Shown piece after piece: positions 1 through 8,837 of a stretch of DNA of 64,000 bases. Origin of the DNA: Litchfieldia salsa (GTDB lineage: Bacteria > Bacillota > Bacilli > Bacillales > Bacillaceae_L); assembly GCF_900104555.1 (NCBI RefSeq), contig NZ_FNJU01000010.1, positions 105,966-169,965 of the forward strand, written 5' to 3'. The position numbers and the translations under genes are program-made. The notes under the pieces were generated by a model. That model was given only the letters and a program-made list of their open reading frames with translations. It did not search any database and was not told the DNA's origin. How positions within the stretch are numbered: the first letter of the stretch is position 1; every line of letters begins with the position of its first letter.

Positions 1-304
1 TTGAGATAATGATTGCTGCGATCATTGCTGTTCCAAAACCATCAATGACAAATGAGTCTCCCATGATGCTCTGGGTAATCATTAATGTAATTGCATTAAT
101 AACAAATAGGAACAATCCCAGACTTAATACAGTCACAGGTAAAGTTAAGATGATTAAAATTGGCCTAACAATAACATTCAATATTGATAATATGATACTT
201 GCAAAGATTGCTGCAGTTAAACTTTCTAGATGAAAAGTGTCAATGTATCCTGCCACAACAATTAGAACAACACTGTTTATAAACAAACTTAATAACCATT
301 TCAT
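1..304 (-). CDS. yvlD: YvlD-like phage-holin-family membrane protein, 3' end cut off
   Basis: The N-terminal ~101 residues of a small hydrophobic protein run off the left edge. It begins MKWLLSLFINSVVLIVVAGY and has about three membrane segments in what is visible, as in the phage holin superfamily IV protein YvlD of Bacillus. Its ATG overlaps the TAA of the PspC gene (TAATG), so the two are translationally coupled. It is the last visible gene of the yvlB-yvlC-yvlD operon, which in B. subtilis belongs to the sigma-W envelope-stress regulon. The molecular function is unknown. The identification rests on both sequence character and operon position. Confidence 0.82.
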   Translation of the reverse strand, partial: MKWLLSLFINSVVLIVVAGYIDTFHLESLTAAIFASIILSILNVIVRPILIILTLPVTVLSLGLFLFVINAITLMITQSIMGDSFVIDGFGTAMIAAIIIS

Positions 305-501
305 TATCTTATTGCATCCCTTTCATTAGGAACAACGAAGATCCAAACTAAGTAGACGAGAAAGAATGTTCCAAAACTAATGAATAATCCTAAGACGAAA
401 AGAATCCGTAACAAGGTACTATCCATTCCTAAATATTCTGCTAATCCTCCAACAACTCCTGCAAATTTTCGATTTGTACGAGAGCGATATAGTTTTTTCA
501 T
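304..501 (-). CDS. yvlC: PspC-domain membrane protein (YvlC)
   Basis: A 65-residue protein with the PspC layout: a basic start (MKKLYRSRTNRKFAGVVGG), a LAEYLGMDSTLLRILFVLG segment, and a single strong membrane helix around residues 32-57. PspC-domain proteins are inner-membrane partners of the phage-shock response; in Bacillus, YvlC is a sigma-W-dependent envelope protein. It lies 9 bases downstream of yvlB and overlaps yvlD by one base, so the three are co-transcribed from the sigma-W promoter at 1743-1768. No catalytic motif is expected or seen. Confidence 0.93.
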   Translation of the reverse strand: MKKLYRSRTNRKFAGVVGGLAEYLGMDSTLLRILFVLGLFISFGTFFLVYLVWIFVVPNERDAIR

Positions 502-510
502 TATTACCTC

Positions 511-1629
511 CTATATTGGTTTTATGTTAATAGAACCGGTCTTTGTTTCTGCAAACATATATAATTTGTTTTCATGGTCTGTTGTTGTTTTGAATCTTAG
601 ATACTTTTGTACTACCTCATTCTTTTCCTTCACAATATTCATATGTGGAATTTCACAGTTAAATCCGCCTAATGTAGATTTTAGTTCACCGTCAATGTTT
701 CTAGTGATTGACGTGTCAATATCAATATTTCCTGCTGTTGTTTTTACGCCGATTGTGTGGCAATCTTCTCCAGGGAGATAACAAACAATGTTCCCACTAA
801 AGCTCTGGGCATCTAACTTTTCATAACGACCATCTACTTTAATGGCTCCATTGATTGTTTCAATCTCACACTCTTTACTTGAGCTATCTTTTAGATCGAT
901 TTGTCCATTTGCTGTTTCTAATTCCATATAAATTGAATTGATTTTTGCTACTTTAATCGTTCCATTTGCTGTTTTGGCCCTAAAGGTTGATACTTCTAAA
1001 TCTTCCCCACTTATTGGTCCATTAAACATTCTCACTTTTACATGCTCATATTGAACACGTGGAACATAAATCTTTGCCAATACTTTCATCTGCTTTTTCT
1101 GGACAGCAAATATGAGTTTATGATTATCAATTGAAAACACTACTTCATCTAGAAATGATTCACGAGCTTTTTCAATGGATTCTAGGTTGTAAACCTTCAC
1201 TTTGCATTCAACACGTACGTCATTCTCATTCCAAGGGATAATTTCAACACTACCATTTGAAACATCAACGTCAAGATTTTGGACTAATGCATCTGAATGC
1301 TGAAAGATATGATTAACTTCAACGGCATTTCCGAAGTTAAAATCTAAGTCCAGGTCCTTTATCTTCTTAACTGCAGAATCAATAAACTCAGTTAGTTTAG
1401 ATTTCACAGATGATTGTTTATAATGATGGGTCTTTTGGTCATCTTTTGTGTGTTTATTTTCAGGTTGAACGTTTGTTGATACCTCATTCACAATATGCTT
1501 AGTTTGTTCCGCTTTTGTAGTCTTCTCATTCCCCTTATCTTCTAACGCTTCTAATAAGGTAATCGCCTCGTTTGCTGAAAGTTTACCTGCTTCAACTAAC
1601 TTTAAAATCCGTTTACGTTCTTCATTCAT
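511..1629 (-). CDS. yvlB: YvlB-like DUF4097 protein
   Basis: A 372-residue protein. The N-terminal ~35 residues (MNEERKRILKLVEAGKLSA) form the short helical module typical of YvlB. A lysine/glutamine-rich linker follows, then from about residue 120 a beta-helix-like DUF4097 region with repeated short strands of the NG(T/A/S)I-x-V/D type. An open frame continues upstream to 1689, but I chose the ATG at 1629. A GGGAGGAG ribosome site lies 8 bases before it, and family members start at this point. It is first in the operon with yvlC and yvlD under a sigma-W promoter. The biochemical role is unknown; DUF4097 proteins are thought to act at the envelope. Confidence 0.9.
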   Translation of the reverse strand: MNEERKRILKLVEAGKLSANEAITLLEALEDKGNEKTTKAEQTKHIVNEVSTNVQPENKHTKDDQKTHHYKQSSVKSKLTEFIDSAVKKIKDLDLDFNFGNAVEVNHIFQHSDALVQNLDVDVSNGSVEIIPWNENDVRVECKVKVYNLESIEKARESFLDEVVFSIDNHKLIFAVQKKQMKVLAKIYVPRVQYEHVKVRMFNGPISGEDLEVSTFRAKTANGTIKVAKINSIYMELETANGQIDLKDSSSKECEIETINGAIKVDGRYEKLDAQSFSGNIVCYLPGEDCHTIGVKTTAGNIDIDTSITRNIDGELKSTLGGFNCEIPHMNIVKEKNEVVQKYLRFKTTTDHENKLYMFAETKTGSINIKPI

Positions 1630-1742
1630 GAACGATTCTCCTCCCATGGATACTGACTTTGATTTATCATTTATTGTGATAACTAACATGACACATAATA
1701 AGACTTTTTATATCTATTCATTTAACTCCTCGCCCTTTACTA

Positions 1743-1768
1743 TACGAGGAATGAATTGATTAGTTTCA
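1743..1768 (-). promoter_or_regulatory. Sigma-W promoter of yvlB-yvlC-yvlD
   Basis: On the minus strand the sequence reads TGAAAC, 16 bases, CGTA(TA). This matches the extracytoplasmic-function sigma-W consensus TGAAAC-N16-CGTA exactly, including spacing. Transcription would start near 1736, leaving a ~107-base leader before the yvlB ATG. The B. subtilis yvl operon is a known sigma-W target, so position and sequence agree. Confidence 0.9.
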
Positions 1769-1810
1769 TCCTATTGGAAATTTGCTGAGCAGATATTGAG
1801 TGAAGATTTT

Positions 1811-1885
1811 TTAAACAAACGTTTGTTTAATTTTTTCGAACCCTTGATATGACTGGTCTCATTTTCTAAACAAACGTTTGATTAA
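1811..1885. promoter_or_regulatory. Pair of TetR-type palindromic operator candidates
   Basis: A perfect 20-bp palindrome, TTAAACAAAC/GTTTGTTTAA, occupies 1811-1830. A second copy with the same CAAACGTTTG core is at 1871-1880 with partly matching flanks. The centres are 55 bp apart. Such inverted repeats are typical of TetR/AcrR-family operators, but no TetR gene is present nearby and no good promoter of known direction lies between them. Which regulator binds, if any, is not known. Confidence 0.5.
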
Positions 1886-2040
1886 ATTTTTTAAGGGTAT
1901 GATCACTAATCTATTCTATGTGCTAATTAAGTTTTTAATGGTTATCTTATTTGTAATTATAGCCGTAGACGATCTTCCTTTAATCGACCAACAGAATGAT
2001 TTTGTTATACGCCTTAAGTCTTATTTTCATAGGCTGTTTT

Positions 2041-2197
2041 TGTATAGATTGTTGCTTTCGAAAGCTGACGCTCCTGTGGGGTTTCACTTTGGCCACTGGT
2101 CCCGCAGGAGTCTCCGTGTATTCTTCCTGCTTGTTACTACCATGTTCAAAAGTATGTGGCTATAACAACAAACTTTGGGAAAACAGCCTTTTATAAA
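2041..2197 (+). repeat. Dispersed repeat family 1, copy 1 (internally deleted)
   Basis: Contains the family core CTCCTGTGGGG...CACTTTGGCCACTGGTCCCGC, the AGGAGTC segment and the right arm, ending in AACAGCCTTTTAT. The left arm with GCCGCAGGCTGAATACACTC and the CGTCCGGCGGGTGACC part are missing; an AAAGCTGACG segment replaces them. It is therefore a deletion derivative of the element that is complete at 3291-3490 and elsewhere. Confidence 0.85.
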
Positions 2198-2278
2198 GTG
2201 AAAAAAGACTGTTAAGAAGCGCTAGCATGACCAATATGATCTTGAGCTAATCCTTGAACAGTCCCCGTGTGTTTATAT

Positions 2279-3076
2279 TTAATTGTTGTCTTCTGTTATG
2301 ACTTCTAAATCCTTAATGATTTCATCAACAGTTTCATAAGAGGCTTCCAGTTGAAGCATTTTTCTTATAATCTTTTTAAGTCTAGGATCAATTGTTAATT
2401 CTTCTTCCCAGCTTCTTTCTTTTCTCGTTGTTGTTTCATAGGTCGAGTATAAAAGAAAGAGGAAGAAGTGTCCTAATGCGTAGAAATCACTTTTTACAGA
2501 TACTTCCCGAAATAGCCTTTTCTCAAGTGAGGAAGAAATACCTTCCCCACTATCCTTCTCATCTACAAAGAGTGCCAGACCAAAGTCAATTACATAGATT
2601 GTTTCTTCATTTAGCAGAATATTAGGTAATCGTAAATCTCTGTGTATAATTCTTTTCGCATGTAGATGCCTAATTACTTGCAATACCTTTAATAGAATTT
2701 TAATACATTCGGTTTCGTTATACTTTTTCCCTTCATATATGACAAGGTCTTCAAAATTATTGCCTGGTTTGTGTTCCATGATTAGGAAGTACTTATGATC
2801 TTCATAAAAATAATCTACCAATCTCGGAGTATTGATTAGATTGAGACTTTCAAGCATTCTTGCCTCTCTTATTAGTAATTTTTCATTACTATTCCTCTTT
2901 CGGTTCCGAAGTTGTTTTACCACGACCATTTGTGAGGTTGTTTCATCAATTGCCTGATAAACTAATCCATAGCTTCCTTTTCCAATAAAACGAGTGATTT
3001 TGAATTGATTGTTGATGATTGAACCATTTTTAAGAGGTCTTTCCCATAGTTCTACTATTTTTCTCGGTATTAACAT
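2279..3076 (-). CDS. Hanks-type serine/threonine protein kinase
   Basis: 265 residues forming a single kinase domain with no membrane segment or sensor. Visible motifs: glycine loop GKGSYGLVY (32-40), ATP-anchoring Lys54, helix-C Glu71, catalytic loop HRDLRLPN (145-152; Asp147 present, the usual HRDLK lysine is Arg149), and metal-binding DFG (164-166). It resembles the small cytoplasmic kinases of Bacillus (YbdM/YrzF type) rather than PrkC. The ATG follows the TAA of the small upstream gene directly, implying translational coupling. The pair lies downstream of a Mn riboswitch and terminator at 3513-3664, with a repeat between. The substrate is unknown; the partner protein, rich in Ser and Tyr, is a candidate by inference only. 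Confidence 0.88.
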   Translation of the reverse strand: MLIPRKIVELWERPLKNGSIINNQFKITRFIGKGSYGLVYQAIDETTSQMVVVKQLRNRKRNSNEKLLIREARMLESLNLINTPRLVDYFYEDHKYFLIMEHKPGNNFEDLVIYEGKKYNETECIKILLKVLQVIRHLHAKRIIHRDLRLPNILLNEETIYVIDFGLALFVDEKDSGEGISSSLEKRLFREVSVKSDFYALGHFFLFLLYSTYETTTRKERSWEEELTIDPRLKKIIRKMLQLEASYETVDEIIKDLEVITEDNN

Positions 3077-3253
3077 TTAGCTGCTGCTATATGATCTACT
3101 AAAAAAGCCACTTGATTTATACTTTTTCTTATAGTGCTTATGACCATATTTTGAAGGATGTCCGTAATGACTATGTTTTCTTCCACGGCTACTTGAATAA
3201 CGGCGGTGCTGCGTTTTACTATTTAGAAGGCTTTTAAGAATCTTTTTTAACAT
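3077..3253 (-). CDS. Small His/Tyr/Lys/Ser-rich basic protein upstream of kinase
   Basis: 58 residues starting MLKKILKSLLNSKTQ. It contains six histidines, six tyrosines and many lysines, arginines and serines, with GHPSKYGHKHYKKKY in the middle and a Ser-rich C-terminus (SRSYSSS). The open frame extends to 3397, but that extension is inside the dispersed repeat. The ATG at 3253 has a GGGGA ribosome site about 8 bases upstream. It ends exactly where the kinase begins. I do not recognise a family. The composition suggests metal or nucleic-acid/polyanion binding, or a kinase substrate; these are guesses. Confidence 0.62.
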   Translation of the reverse strand: MLKKILKSLLNSKTQHRRYSSSRGRKHSHYGHPSKYGHKHYKKKYKSSGFFSRSYSSS

Positions 3254-3290
3254 CTTCTTTTCCCCATTTCGTTTTATTAGTCTATCTTCA

Positions 3291-3490
3291 TATAGATTAT
3301 TGCTTTTAAAGCCGCAGGCTGAATACACTCCGCGTCCGGCGGGTGACCAGTGAGTCTCCTCGTCGCTTATGCTCCTGTGGGGTCTCACTTTGGCCACTGG
3401 TCCCGCAGGAGTCTACGTGTATTCAACCTGCTTGTATCACCGTTTTAATGTTTCATGTAAACAACAGACTTTTAGAAACCAGCCTTTTAT
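3291..3490 (+). repeat. Dispersed repeat family 1, copy 2 (full length)
   Basis: A complete ~200-bp element. The left arm GCCGCAGGCTGAATACACTC and right arm GTGTATTCAACCTGC are inverted repeats. The interior has CGTCCGGCGGGTGACCAGTG, a CTCCTCGTCGC motif, GCTCCTGTGGGGTCTCAC and GGTCCCGCAGGAGTC. Outer arms (ATAGATTATTGCTTTTAAA and ...ACCAGCCTTTTAT) are also shared with other copies. It separates the Mn riboswitch/terminator from the kinase operon. Confidence 0.92.
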
Positions 3491-3512
3491 TATGAAGATT
3501 TCAAATCCGTAT

Positions 3513-3550
3513 AAAAAAAACGCTTCTACCACAATGGTAAAGCGTTTTTT
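3513..3550 (-). terminator. Terminator of the Mn riboswitch expression platform
   Basis: On the minus strand an AACGCTT-TACC / GGTA-AAGCGTT stem with a 5-base loop is followed by eight T residues. The plus strand also ends in six T, so it could work both ways. It lies directly after the riboswitch aptamer, as expected of a transcription-attenuation platform. Confidence 0.85.
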
Positions 3551-3577
3551 AGACGCGAGAGCTTCACCATGTGATGG

Positions 3578-3664
3578 CAAAGGTCTCGCTAACAACGTTA
3601 TGTTGCCAATAAAGCCGGGGATGTACCCGTAATGACGACTTTATTTTATAGCTACTCCCCTTTG
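3578..3664 (-). ncRNA. yybP-ykoY manganese riboswitch aptamer
   Basis: Read on the minus strand, the sequence has the hallmarks of this class. CAAAGGGGAGTAGC at the 5' side and GCGAGACCTTTG at the 3' side pair as P1 (CAAAGG/CCTTTG). The inner helices are ACGGGTACATCCCCGG and GGCAACATAACGTTGTTAGC. A promoter lies just upstream (3693-3721) and an intrinsic terminator just downstream (3513-3550). The class binds Mn2+ and normally turns on exporters such as MntP or TerC-type proteins. Here the next genes are the small basic protein and the kinase, ~260 bases further on. Confidence 0.88.
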
Positions 3665-3692
3665 GAGTGATTATTTAATTTATACTACTTTT

Positions 3693-3721
3693 ATTTTACC
3701 AATAACTGTTCTGTTTGACAA
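3693..3721 (-). promoter_or_regulatory. Sigma-A-type promoter of the Mn riboswitch transcript
   Basis: On the minus strand: TTGTCA, 17 bases, TAAAAT (consensus TTGACA-N17-TATAAT). It starts 24 bases beyond the uvrA stop codon and would give a transcript beginning about 25 bases before the aptamer. Confidence 0.65.
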
Positions 3722-3744
3722 TTAAATTAGTGAGGAACTAATCA

Positions 3745-6618
3745 TTATTTAACGATTGCCTCTTTTTCCTCGATCCGTTCTTTCATTCGTTTTCGATCTC
3801 GTTCTAGGATTGGTTTTAAATAGGTTCCAGTATGGGAAGCTTTCACTTTCACGACTTCTTCTGGTGTACCGGTTGCAACGATTTGTCCACCTTTGTCTCC
3901 ACCTTCAGGACCAAGGTCTATCAAATAGTCTGCTGCCTTTATCACATCTAAGTTGTGTTCAATTACTAACACTGTATCTCCATTATCTACTAGACGTTGT
4001 AACACTTTTAGTAATCTTGAAATGTCGTCCACATGAAGTCCTGTTGTTGGTTCATCAAGAATATACAATGACTTCCCTGTAGATCTGCGATGAAGTTCCG
4101 AGGCGAGCTTTACCCGCTGTGCTTCTCCACCTGAAAGAGTGGTAGCAGGTTGCCCCAGTGTAATATAGCCAAGACCTACATCAAAGATTGTTTGGAGCTT
4201 TCTACGAATCTTAGGTATGTTTTCGAAAAAGGAAACCGCATGTTCAACCGTCATTTCTAAAATGTCTGAGATATTTTTATCCTTATATTTTACTTCTAGG
4301 GTTTCACGATTATATCGCTTCCCATGGCAGACCTCACAAGGAACATAAACATCAGGGAGAAAGTGCATTTCAATTTTGATAATACCATCTCCACGACATG
4401 CCTCACAGCGTCCACCTTTGACATTGAAGCTAAATCTTCCCTTTTTATATCCGCGTACCTTTGCTTCATTTGTTGATGCAAATACATCTCGAATGTCATC
4501 AAATACCCCAGTATATGTAGCCGGGTTAGAACGCGGAGTTCTCCCAATTGGAGATTGATCAATATCAATGACCTTTTCTAAATGCTCGGTTCCCAACACT
4601 TCCTTATGTGAACCTGGCTTGCTCTTCGCATGATGAAGCTTTTGAGCTAAGGATTTATGTAGAATTTCATTAATCAATGTACTTTTCCCTGAACCTGAAA
4701 CCCCTGTCACTGCACTGAATACACCTAAAGGAATCTTGACGGAAACATTTTTAAGATTGTTTTCATTTGCACCTTTAATCTCAAGTAACCTTCCGTCTGA
4801 TTGGCGGCGTTCAAGCGGTAACGGAATAAACTTCTTTCCTGATAGATATTGTCCTGTTAATGAATTCTCATCTGCCATTACTTCTGCTGGTGTTCCGGCT
4901 GAAACAACCATCCCACCATGTACCCCTGCTCCTGGGCCGATATCAATTAAATAATCTGCTGCGATCATTGTATCTTCATCATGCTCAACCACAATTAACG
5001 TATTTCCGATATCTCTCATCTTTTGAAGGGTAGAAATGAGCCGATCATTATCTCGTTGATGAAGACCGATTGATGGCTCATCAAGAATATAAAGCACCCC
5101 TGTTAAGCGTGAGCCGATTTGGGTCGCTAAACGGATTCGTTGTGCTTCACCACCAGATAAAGTACCAGCTGCTCGACTCAAGGTTAAGTAATCAAGTCCA
5201 ACATTCACTAAAAACCCAAGACGCTCTTTAATTTCTCGGAAAATCATATTAGCAATTTTCATTTCCTTTTCAGATAATTCAATTGCTGTAAAGAAATCAA
5301 GTGCTTCATTAATCGATAGAGCTGTTAGATGGCCGATATGCTTTCCAGAAATTAAAACTGCCAAGCTTTCCTTCTTTAGACGATTTCCTTTACAAGTAGG
5401 GCAATCCTGTTCAGCCATGTATTTTTCCATTTGTTCACGGATGTAATCAGAGCTTGTCTCTTTATATCGTCTTTCCACATTCGATATCACACCTTCGAAT
5501 GCGATATAGTTTTCACGTACTTGTCCAAAATCATTTTCATATCGGAAATAAATCTGTTCCCCATCACTACCGTATAAGATTTTATCCATTAAGTGCTTTG
5601 GGATATCTTTGACTGGTATTTCCATATCTATACCATAATGGTTACACACAGATTCGAGCAGTTGCGGGTAATACTGTGAACTGGTCGGTTCCCATGGTGC
5701 TAAAGCATGTTGCTTTAGTGATAGATCCCAATTGGGTACAACAAGCTCTTCATCCACTTCAAGCTTCGCTCCCAATCCATCGCAATCTGGACAAGCTCCA
5801 AATGGGCTGTTAAAAGAAAACATTCTTGGTTCAAGCTCTCCGATTGAAAATCCACAATGTGGGCATGCGTGTAGCTCACTGAAAAGAAGCTCTTCCTCAC
5901 CCATGACATCAATGACAACTTTGCCTTCACCTAACTTCAGCGCCGCTTCCAAAGAATCGGCTAACCGAGCAGCAACTCCATCTTTCACAACAATTCGGTC
6001 AATGACAACTTCAATGTTGTGCTTTTTGTTTTTTTCTAATTCGATTTCCTCTGATATTTCACGCATTTCCCCATTTACACGTATTCGAACATATCCCTGC
6101 TTTTTTATATCTTCAAGTACCTTTACATGAGTCCCTTTTCTCCCTGAAACCACAGGTGATAACACTTGTAGCTTTGTTCGTTCAGGATATTCTAGAATGC
6201 GGTCAACCATTTGTTCAATGGTTTGCGAGGTTATTTCTATTTTATGAATCGGACAAATAGGTCGACCAACCCTCGCAAATAAGAGTCTTAAATAGTCATA
6301 AACCTCTGTAACGGTCCCGACTGTTGATCGTGGATTACGGCTAGTTGTTTTTTGATCAATCGAAATGGCTGGTGATAATCCTTCAATTGCATCTACATCT
6401 GGCTTATCCATTTGACCTAGAAATTGTCGGGCATATGCAGATAATGATTCGACATATCTGCGTTGTCCTTCTGCATAAATGGTATCGAAAGCTAAGGATG
6501 ACTTGCCTGAACCTGATAATCCAGTAAGAACAACTAATTTGTCTCTAGGGATTGTAACATCGATATTTTTTAAATTATGTGCACGTGCACCTTTGACGAT
6601 AATCCGTTCCATTGCCAT
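3745..6618 (-). CDS. uvrA: Excinuclease ABC subunit A
   Basis: 957 residues, the same length as B. subtilis UvrA, starting [20 protein letters not shown]. It is the damage-recognition ATPase of nucleotide excision repair, acting with UvrB and UvrC. Two ABC modules are visible: Walker [10 protein letters not shown] near residue 35 and GVSGSGKST near 640, with signatures LSGGEAQRI and LSGGEAQRV. The zinc-module cysteines are present (CPHCG...CPDCDG near 255-285, and CEACRGDG...CEVCHGKRY near 735-765). It follows uvrB by 7 bases in the conserved uvrB-uvrA operon. The gene is intact and nothing is unusual. Confidence 0.99.
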   Translation of the reverse strand: MAMERIIVKGARAHNLKNIDVTIPRDKLVVLTGLSGSGKSSLAFDTIYAEGQRRYVESLSAYARQFLGQMDKPDVDAIEGLSPAISIDQKTTSRNPRSTVGTVTEVYDYLRLLFARVGRPICPIHKIEITSQTIEQMVDRILEYPERTKLQVLSPVVSGRKGTHVKVLEDIKKQGYVRIRVNGEMREISEEIELEKNKKHNIEVVIDRIVVKDGVAARLADSLEAALKLGEGKVVIDVMGEEELLFSELHACPHCGFSIGELEPRMFSFNSPFGACPDCDGLGAKLEVDEELVVPNWDLSLKQHALAPWEPTSSQYYPQLLESVCNHYGIDMEIPVKDIPKHLMDKILYGSDGEQIYFRYENDFGQVRENYIAFEGVISNVERRYKETSSDYIREQMEKYMAEQDCPTCKGNRLKKESLAVLISGKHIGHLTALSINEALDFFTAIELSEKEMKIANMIFREIKERLGFLVNVGLDYLTLSRAAGTLSGGEAQRIRLATQIGSRLTGVLYILDEPSIGLHQRDNDRLISTLQKMRDIGNTLIVVEHDEDTMIAADYLIDIGPGAGVHGGMVVSAGTPAEVMADENSLTGQYLSGKKFIPLPLERRQSDGRLLEIKGANENNLKNVSVKIPLGVFSAVTGVSGSGKSTLINEILHKSLAQKLHHAKSKPGSHKEVLGTEHLEKVIDIDQSPIGRTPRSNPATYTGVFDDIRDVFASTNEAKVRGYKKGRFSFNVKGGRCEACRGDGIIKIEMHFLPDVYVPCEVCHGKRYNRETLEVKYKDKNISDILEMTVEHAVSFFENIPKIRRKLQTIFDVGLGYITLGQPATTLSGGEAQRVKLASELHRRSTGKSLYILDEPTTGLHVDDISRLLKVLQRLVDNGDTVLVIEHNLDVIKAADYLIDLGPEGGDKGGQIVATGTPEEVVKVKASHTGTYLKPILERDRKRMKERIEEKEAIVK

Positions 6619-6625
6619 TCTTTTG

Positions 6626-8605
6626 TCATCCTTCCGCTTTTAACTCTAAAATTAAATCCCGTAATTCTGCAGCACGTTCAAAATCAAGCGCTTTAGCTGA
6701 AGCTTTCATTTCAAGCTCCATTTCAGCAATCACTTTTTCACGCTCTTTCTTCGTCAAGCCTGTAAGCTTTGGTAATGTTTCATAATCTTCAACTTCTTCG
6801 GCAGCTTGTGTTGCACGTATGATGTCACGTATGTCCTTGCGAATGGTTTGAGGTGTAATCCCATGCACCCTATTGTATTCCGCTTGTGTCTCACGACGGC
6901 GTTTTGTTTCATCTAGTGCGATTTGCATCGATTTTGTTATTTTATCAGCGTACATGATTACTTGACCATTCGCATTCCGAGCTGCCCGGCCGATCGTTTG
7001 AATAAGTGATCTTTCAGAGCGAAGGAATCCTTCTTTATCTGCATCTAAAATAGCCACAAGCGATACCTCTGGAATATCAAGTCCCTCTCTAAGGAGGTTA
7101 ATACCAATAAGAACGTCATATTTACCTATTCGAAGGTCCCGGATAATTTCAATTCGCTCTAATGTTTTAATTTCAGAATGGAGGTAATTCACCTTGATTC
7201 CAATATCTTTTAAGTAATTGGTTAAATCCTCTGACATCTTTTTCGTTAATGTCGTAATTAACACACGTTCATTTACCTCTGCTCTTGCACGAATCTCTCC
7301 AATCAAATCATCGATTTGCCCTTGAATTGGTCTTATATCAATTGGTGGATCGAGCAATCCTGTTGGACGAATAATTTGCTCCACTACTTCAGGCGTACGT
7401 TCCAGTTCATAAGGTCCAGGAGTTGCTGATACATAAACGATTTGATTGATATGCTCCTCGAATTCCTCAAACCGAAGTGGTCTGTTATCCTTTGCTGAAG
7501 GTAATCTAAAACCATGATCAACAAGAACCTGTTTACGCGCTTGGTCACCATTAAACATACCCCTAATTTGAGGCAATGTAACATGTGACTCATCAATGAC
7601 GATTAATAAATCCTTTGGAAAGAAATCCATTAACGTATAAGGTGTAGCCCCTGCTTCACGAAGTGTTAAATGGCGAGAGTAGTTTTCAATTCCTGAACAG
7701 AATCCCATCTCCCTCATCATTTCAAGGTCGTAATTCGTCCTTTGCTCTAGCCTTTGTGCTTCAAGCAGCTTGCCATTTTCTCTATATTCTTCAAGTCTCT
7801 CCTCAAGTTCTGCCTCAATATTTTTAAGAGCAAGTTGAACCTTCTCCTCACGTGTAACGAAGTGGGATGCTGGATAAATCGCAACATGCTCTCGTTCTCC
7901 CATGATTTCACCTGTTAGGGCATCTATTTCACGAATGCGATCAATTTCATCCCCAAAAAACTCAACTCGAATACATTGTTCATCACGAGATGCAGGAAAA
8001 ATCTCAACAACATCTCCTCTAACTCTAAAGGTACCACGACGAAAATCTATATCATTTCGTTCATACTGAACATCCACTAGTCTATGTAGAAGTTGATTAC
8101 GTTCAAGCTCCATCCCGACTCTTAATGAAACAACTAATTCCTTGTACTCTTCAGGTGACCCAAGACCATAAATACAAGACACACTCGCTATGATAATCAC
8201 GTCTCTTCGTTCAAATAGGGAAGAGGTTGCAGAGTGACGTAATTTATCAATTTCATCATTAACACTTGAATCTTTTTCAATGAAAGTATCTGATGAAGGA
8301 ACATAGGCCTCTGGTTGGTAGTAGTCATAATAGCTGACAAAATACTCAACCGCATTATTTGGGAAAAATTCTTTAAATTCACTATATAATTGTCCTGCTA
8401 AAGTTTTGTTATGTGCAATGATTAGGGTTGGTCGGTTCAGTTCCTTAATCACATTTGAGATTGTGAATGTTTTACCTGTCCCAGTTGCACCTAAAAGTGT
8501 TTGATGCTTTTTTCCTTCTTTAATGCCTTCTATTATTTGCGCTATCGCTCTTGGCTGATCTCCCTGTGGTGAATATTTTGAGACTAACTCAAACTGTTCG
8601 TTCAC
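6626..8605 (-). CDS. uvrB: Excinuclease ABC subunit B
   Basis: About 659 residues; helicase-like DNA-loading subunit of nucleotide excision repair. Motifs: Walker [10 protein letters not shown] near residue 40, the beta-hairpin region with [12 protein letters not shown] that grips DNA, DESH box, SATPGPYE, helicase motif [11 protein letters not shown], and a C-terminal UVR domain ([12 protein letters not shown]) that contacts UvrC. The open frame allows an ATG at 8623, but that ATG is part of the GGAGG ribosome site. The GTG at 8605 lies about 8 bases after GGAGG and gives the family's usual N-terminus ([18 protein letters not shown]). Upstream order with csbA is as in B. subtilis, although an MFS gene and the HXXEE gene are inserted between them. 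Confidence 0.97.
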   Translation of the reverse strand: MNEQFELVSKYSPQGDQPRAIAQIIEGIKEGKKHQTLLGATGTGKTFTISNVIKELNRPTLIIAHNKTLAGQLYSEFKEFFPNNAVEYFVSYYDYYQPEAYVPSSDTFIEKDSSVNDEIDKLRHSATSSLFERRDVIIIASVSCIYGLGSPEEYKELVVSLRVGMELERNQLLHRLVDVQYERNDIDFRRGTFRVRGDVVEIFPASRDEQCIRVEFFGDEIDRIREIDALTGEIMGEREHVAIYPASHFVTREEKVQLALKNIEAELEERLEEYRENGKLLEAQRLEQRTNYDLEMMREMGFCSGIENYSRHLTLREAGATPYTLMDFFPKDLLIVIDESHVTLPQIRGMFNGDQARKQVLVDHGFRLPSAKDNRPLRFEEFEEHINQIVYVSATPGPYELERTPEVVEQIIRPTGLLDPPIDIRPIQGQIDDLIGEIRARAEVNERVLITTLTKKMSEDLTNYLKDIGIKVNYLHSEIKTLERIEIIRDLRIGKYDVLIGINLLREGLDIPEVSLVAILDADKEGFLRSERSLIQTIGRAARNANGQVIMYADKITKSMQIALDETKRRRETQAEYNRVHGITPQTIRKDIRDIIRATQAAEEVEDYETLPKLTGLTKKEREKVIAEMELEMKASAKALDFERAAELRDLILELKAEG

Positions 8606-8794
8606 ATATAAGCCTCCATTCAAGAATTGGTGATTTATGTATCAACTAGAAGTTGTAAATTTTTATTGCAGAATACATCTATTTTATCAATAACATCATT
8701 AGTAAAAACATTGTACCACAAATATACCTAAAATCACCAAAAATACGAACTGATGTTTTGTTTTTTTTGTGGAACCTCACAGATTACTTATTAA

Positions 8795-8829
8795 GAAAAA
8801 AAAGACTCAATTGATATGAGCCTTTTTCT
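8795..8829 (-). terminator. Terminator after the MFS transporter gene
   Basis: Minus strand AAGGCTCA, 7-base loop, TGAGTCTT with one mismatch, followed by eight T. It lies 8 bases after the stop codon of the transporter gene at 8838. Confidence 0.75.
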
Positions 8830-8837
8830 TGTTTGTG

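Larger units (their letters stand above)
1690..2278. other. Intergenic region upstream of yvlB
   Basis: About 590 bases with no gene I can support. It holds the sigma-W promoter, the two AAACAAACGTTTG palindromes and a truncated copy of the ~200-bp dispersed repeat. A plus-strand open frame from 1878 runs into the repeat, has no ribosome site and is not credible as a gene, though its hydrophobic first half could be debris of a lost gene. Confidence 0.6.

Noticed and set aside
380-781. 133-codon plus-strand frame over yvlC/yvlB
   Set aside because: Antisense shadow of two well-supported genes.
1878-2165. Plus-strand open frame of 95 codons with a hydrophobic start
   Set aside because: No ribosome site, and the second half is dispersed repeat sequence. 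At most a remnant.
3369-3632. 87-codon plus-strand frame
   Set aside because: Runs from the repeat through the terminator into the riboswitch; no coding features.
3553-3672. c-di-GMP (GEMM) riboswitch on the plus strand
   Set aside because: GGCAAAGG and AAAGCCGGGG looked similar at first, but the conserved GEMM core is missing; the minus strand fits the yybP-ykoY class fully.
5732-6130. 132-codon plus-strand frame within uvrA
   Set aside because: Antisense shadow of uvrA; no ribosome site or family resemblance.
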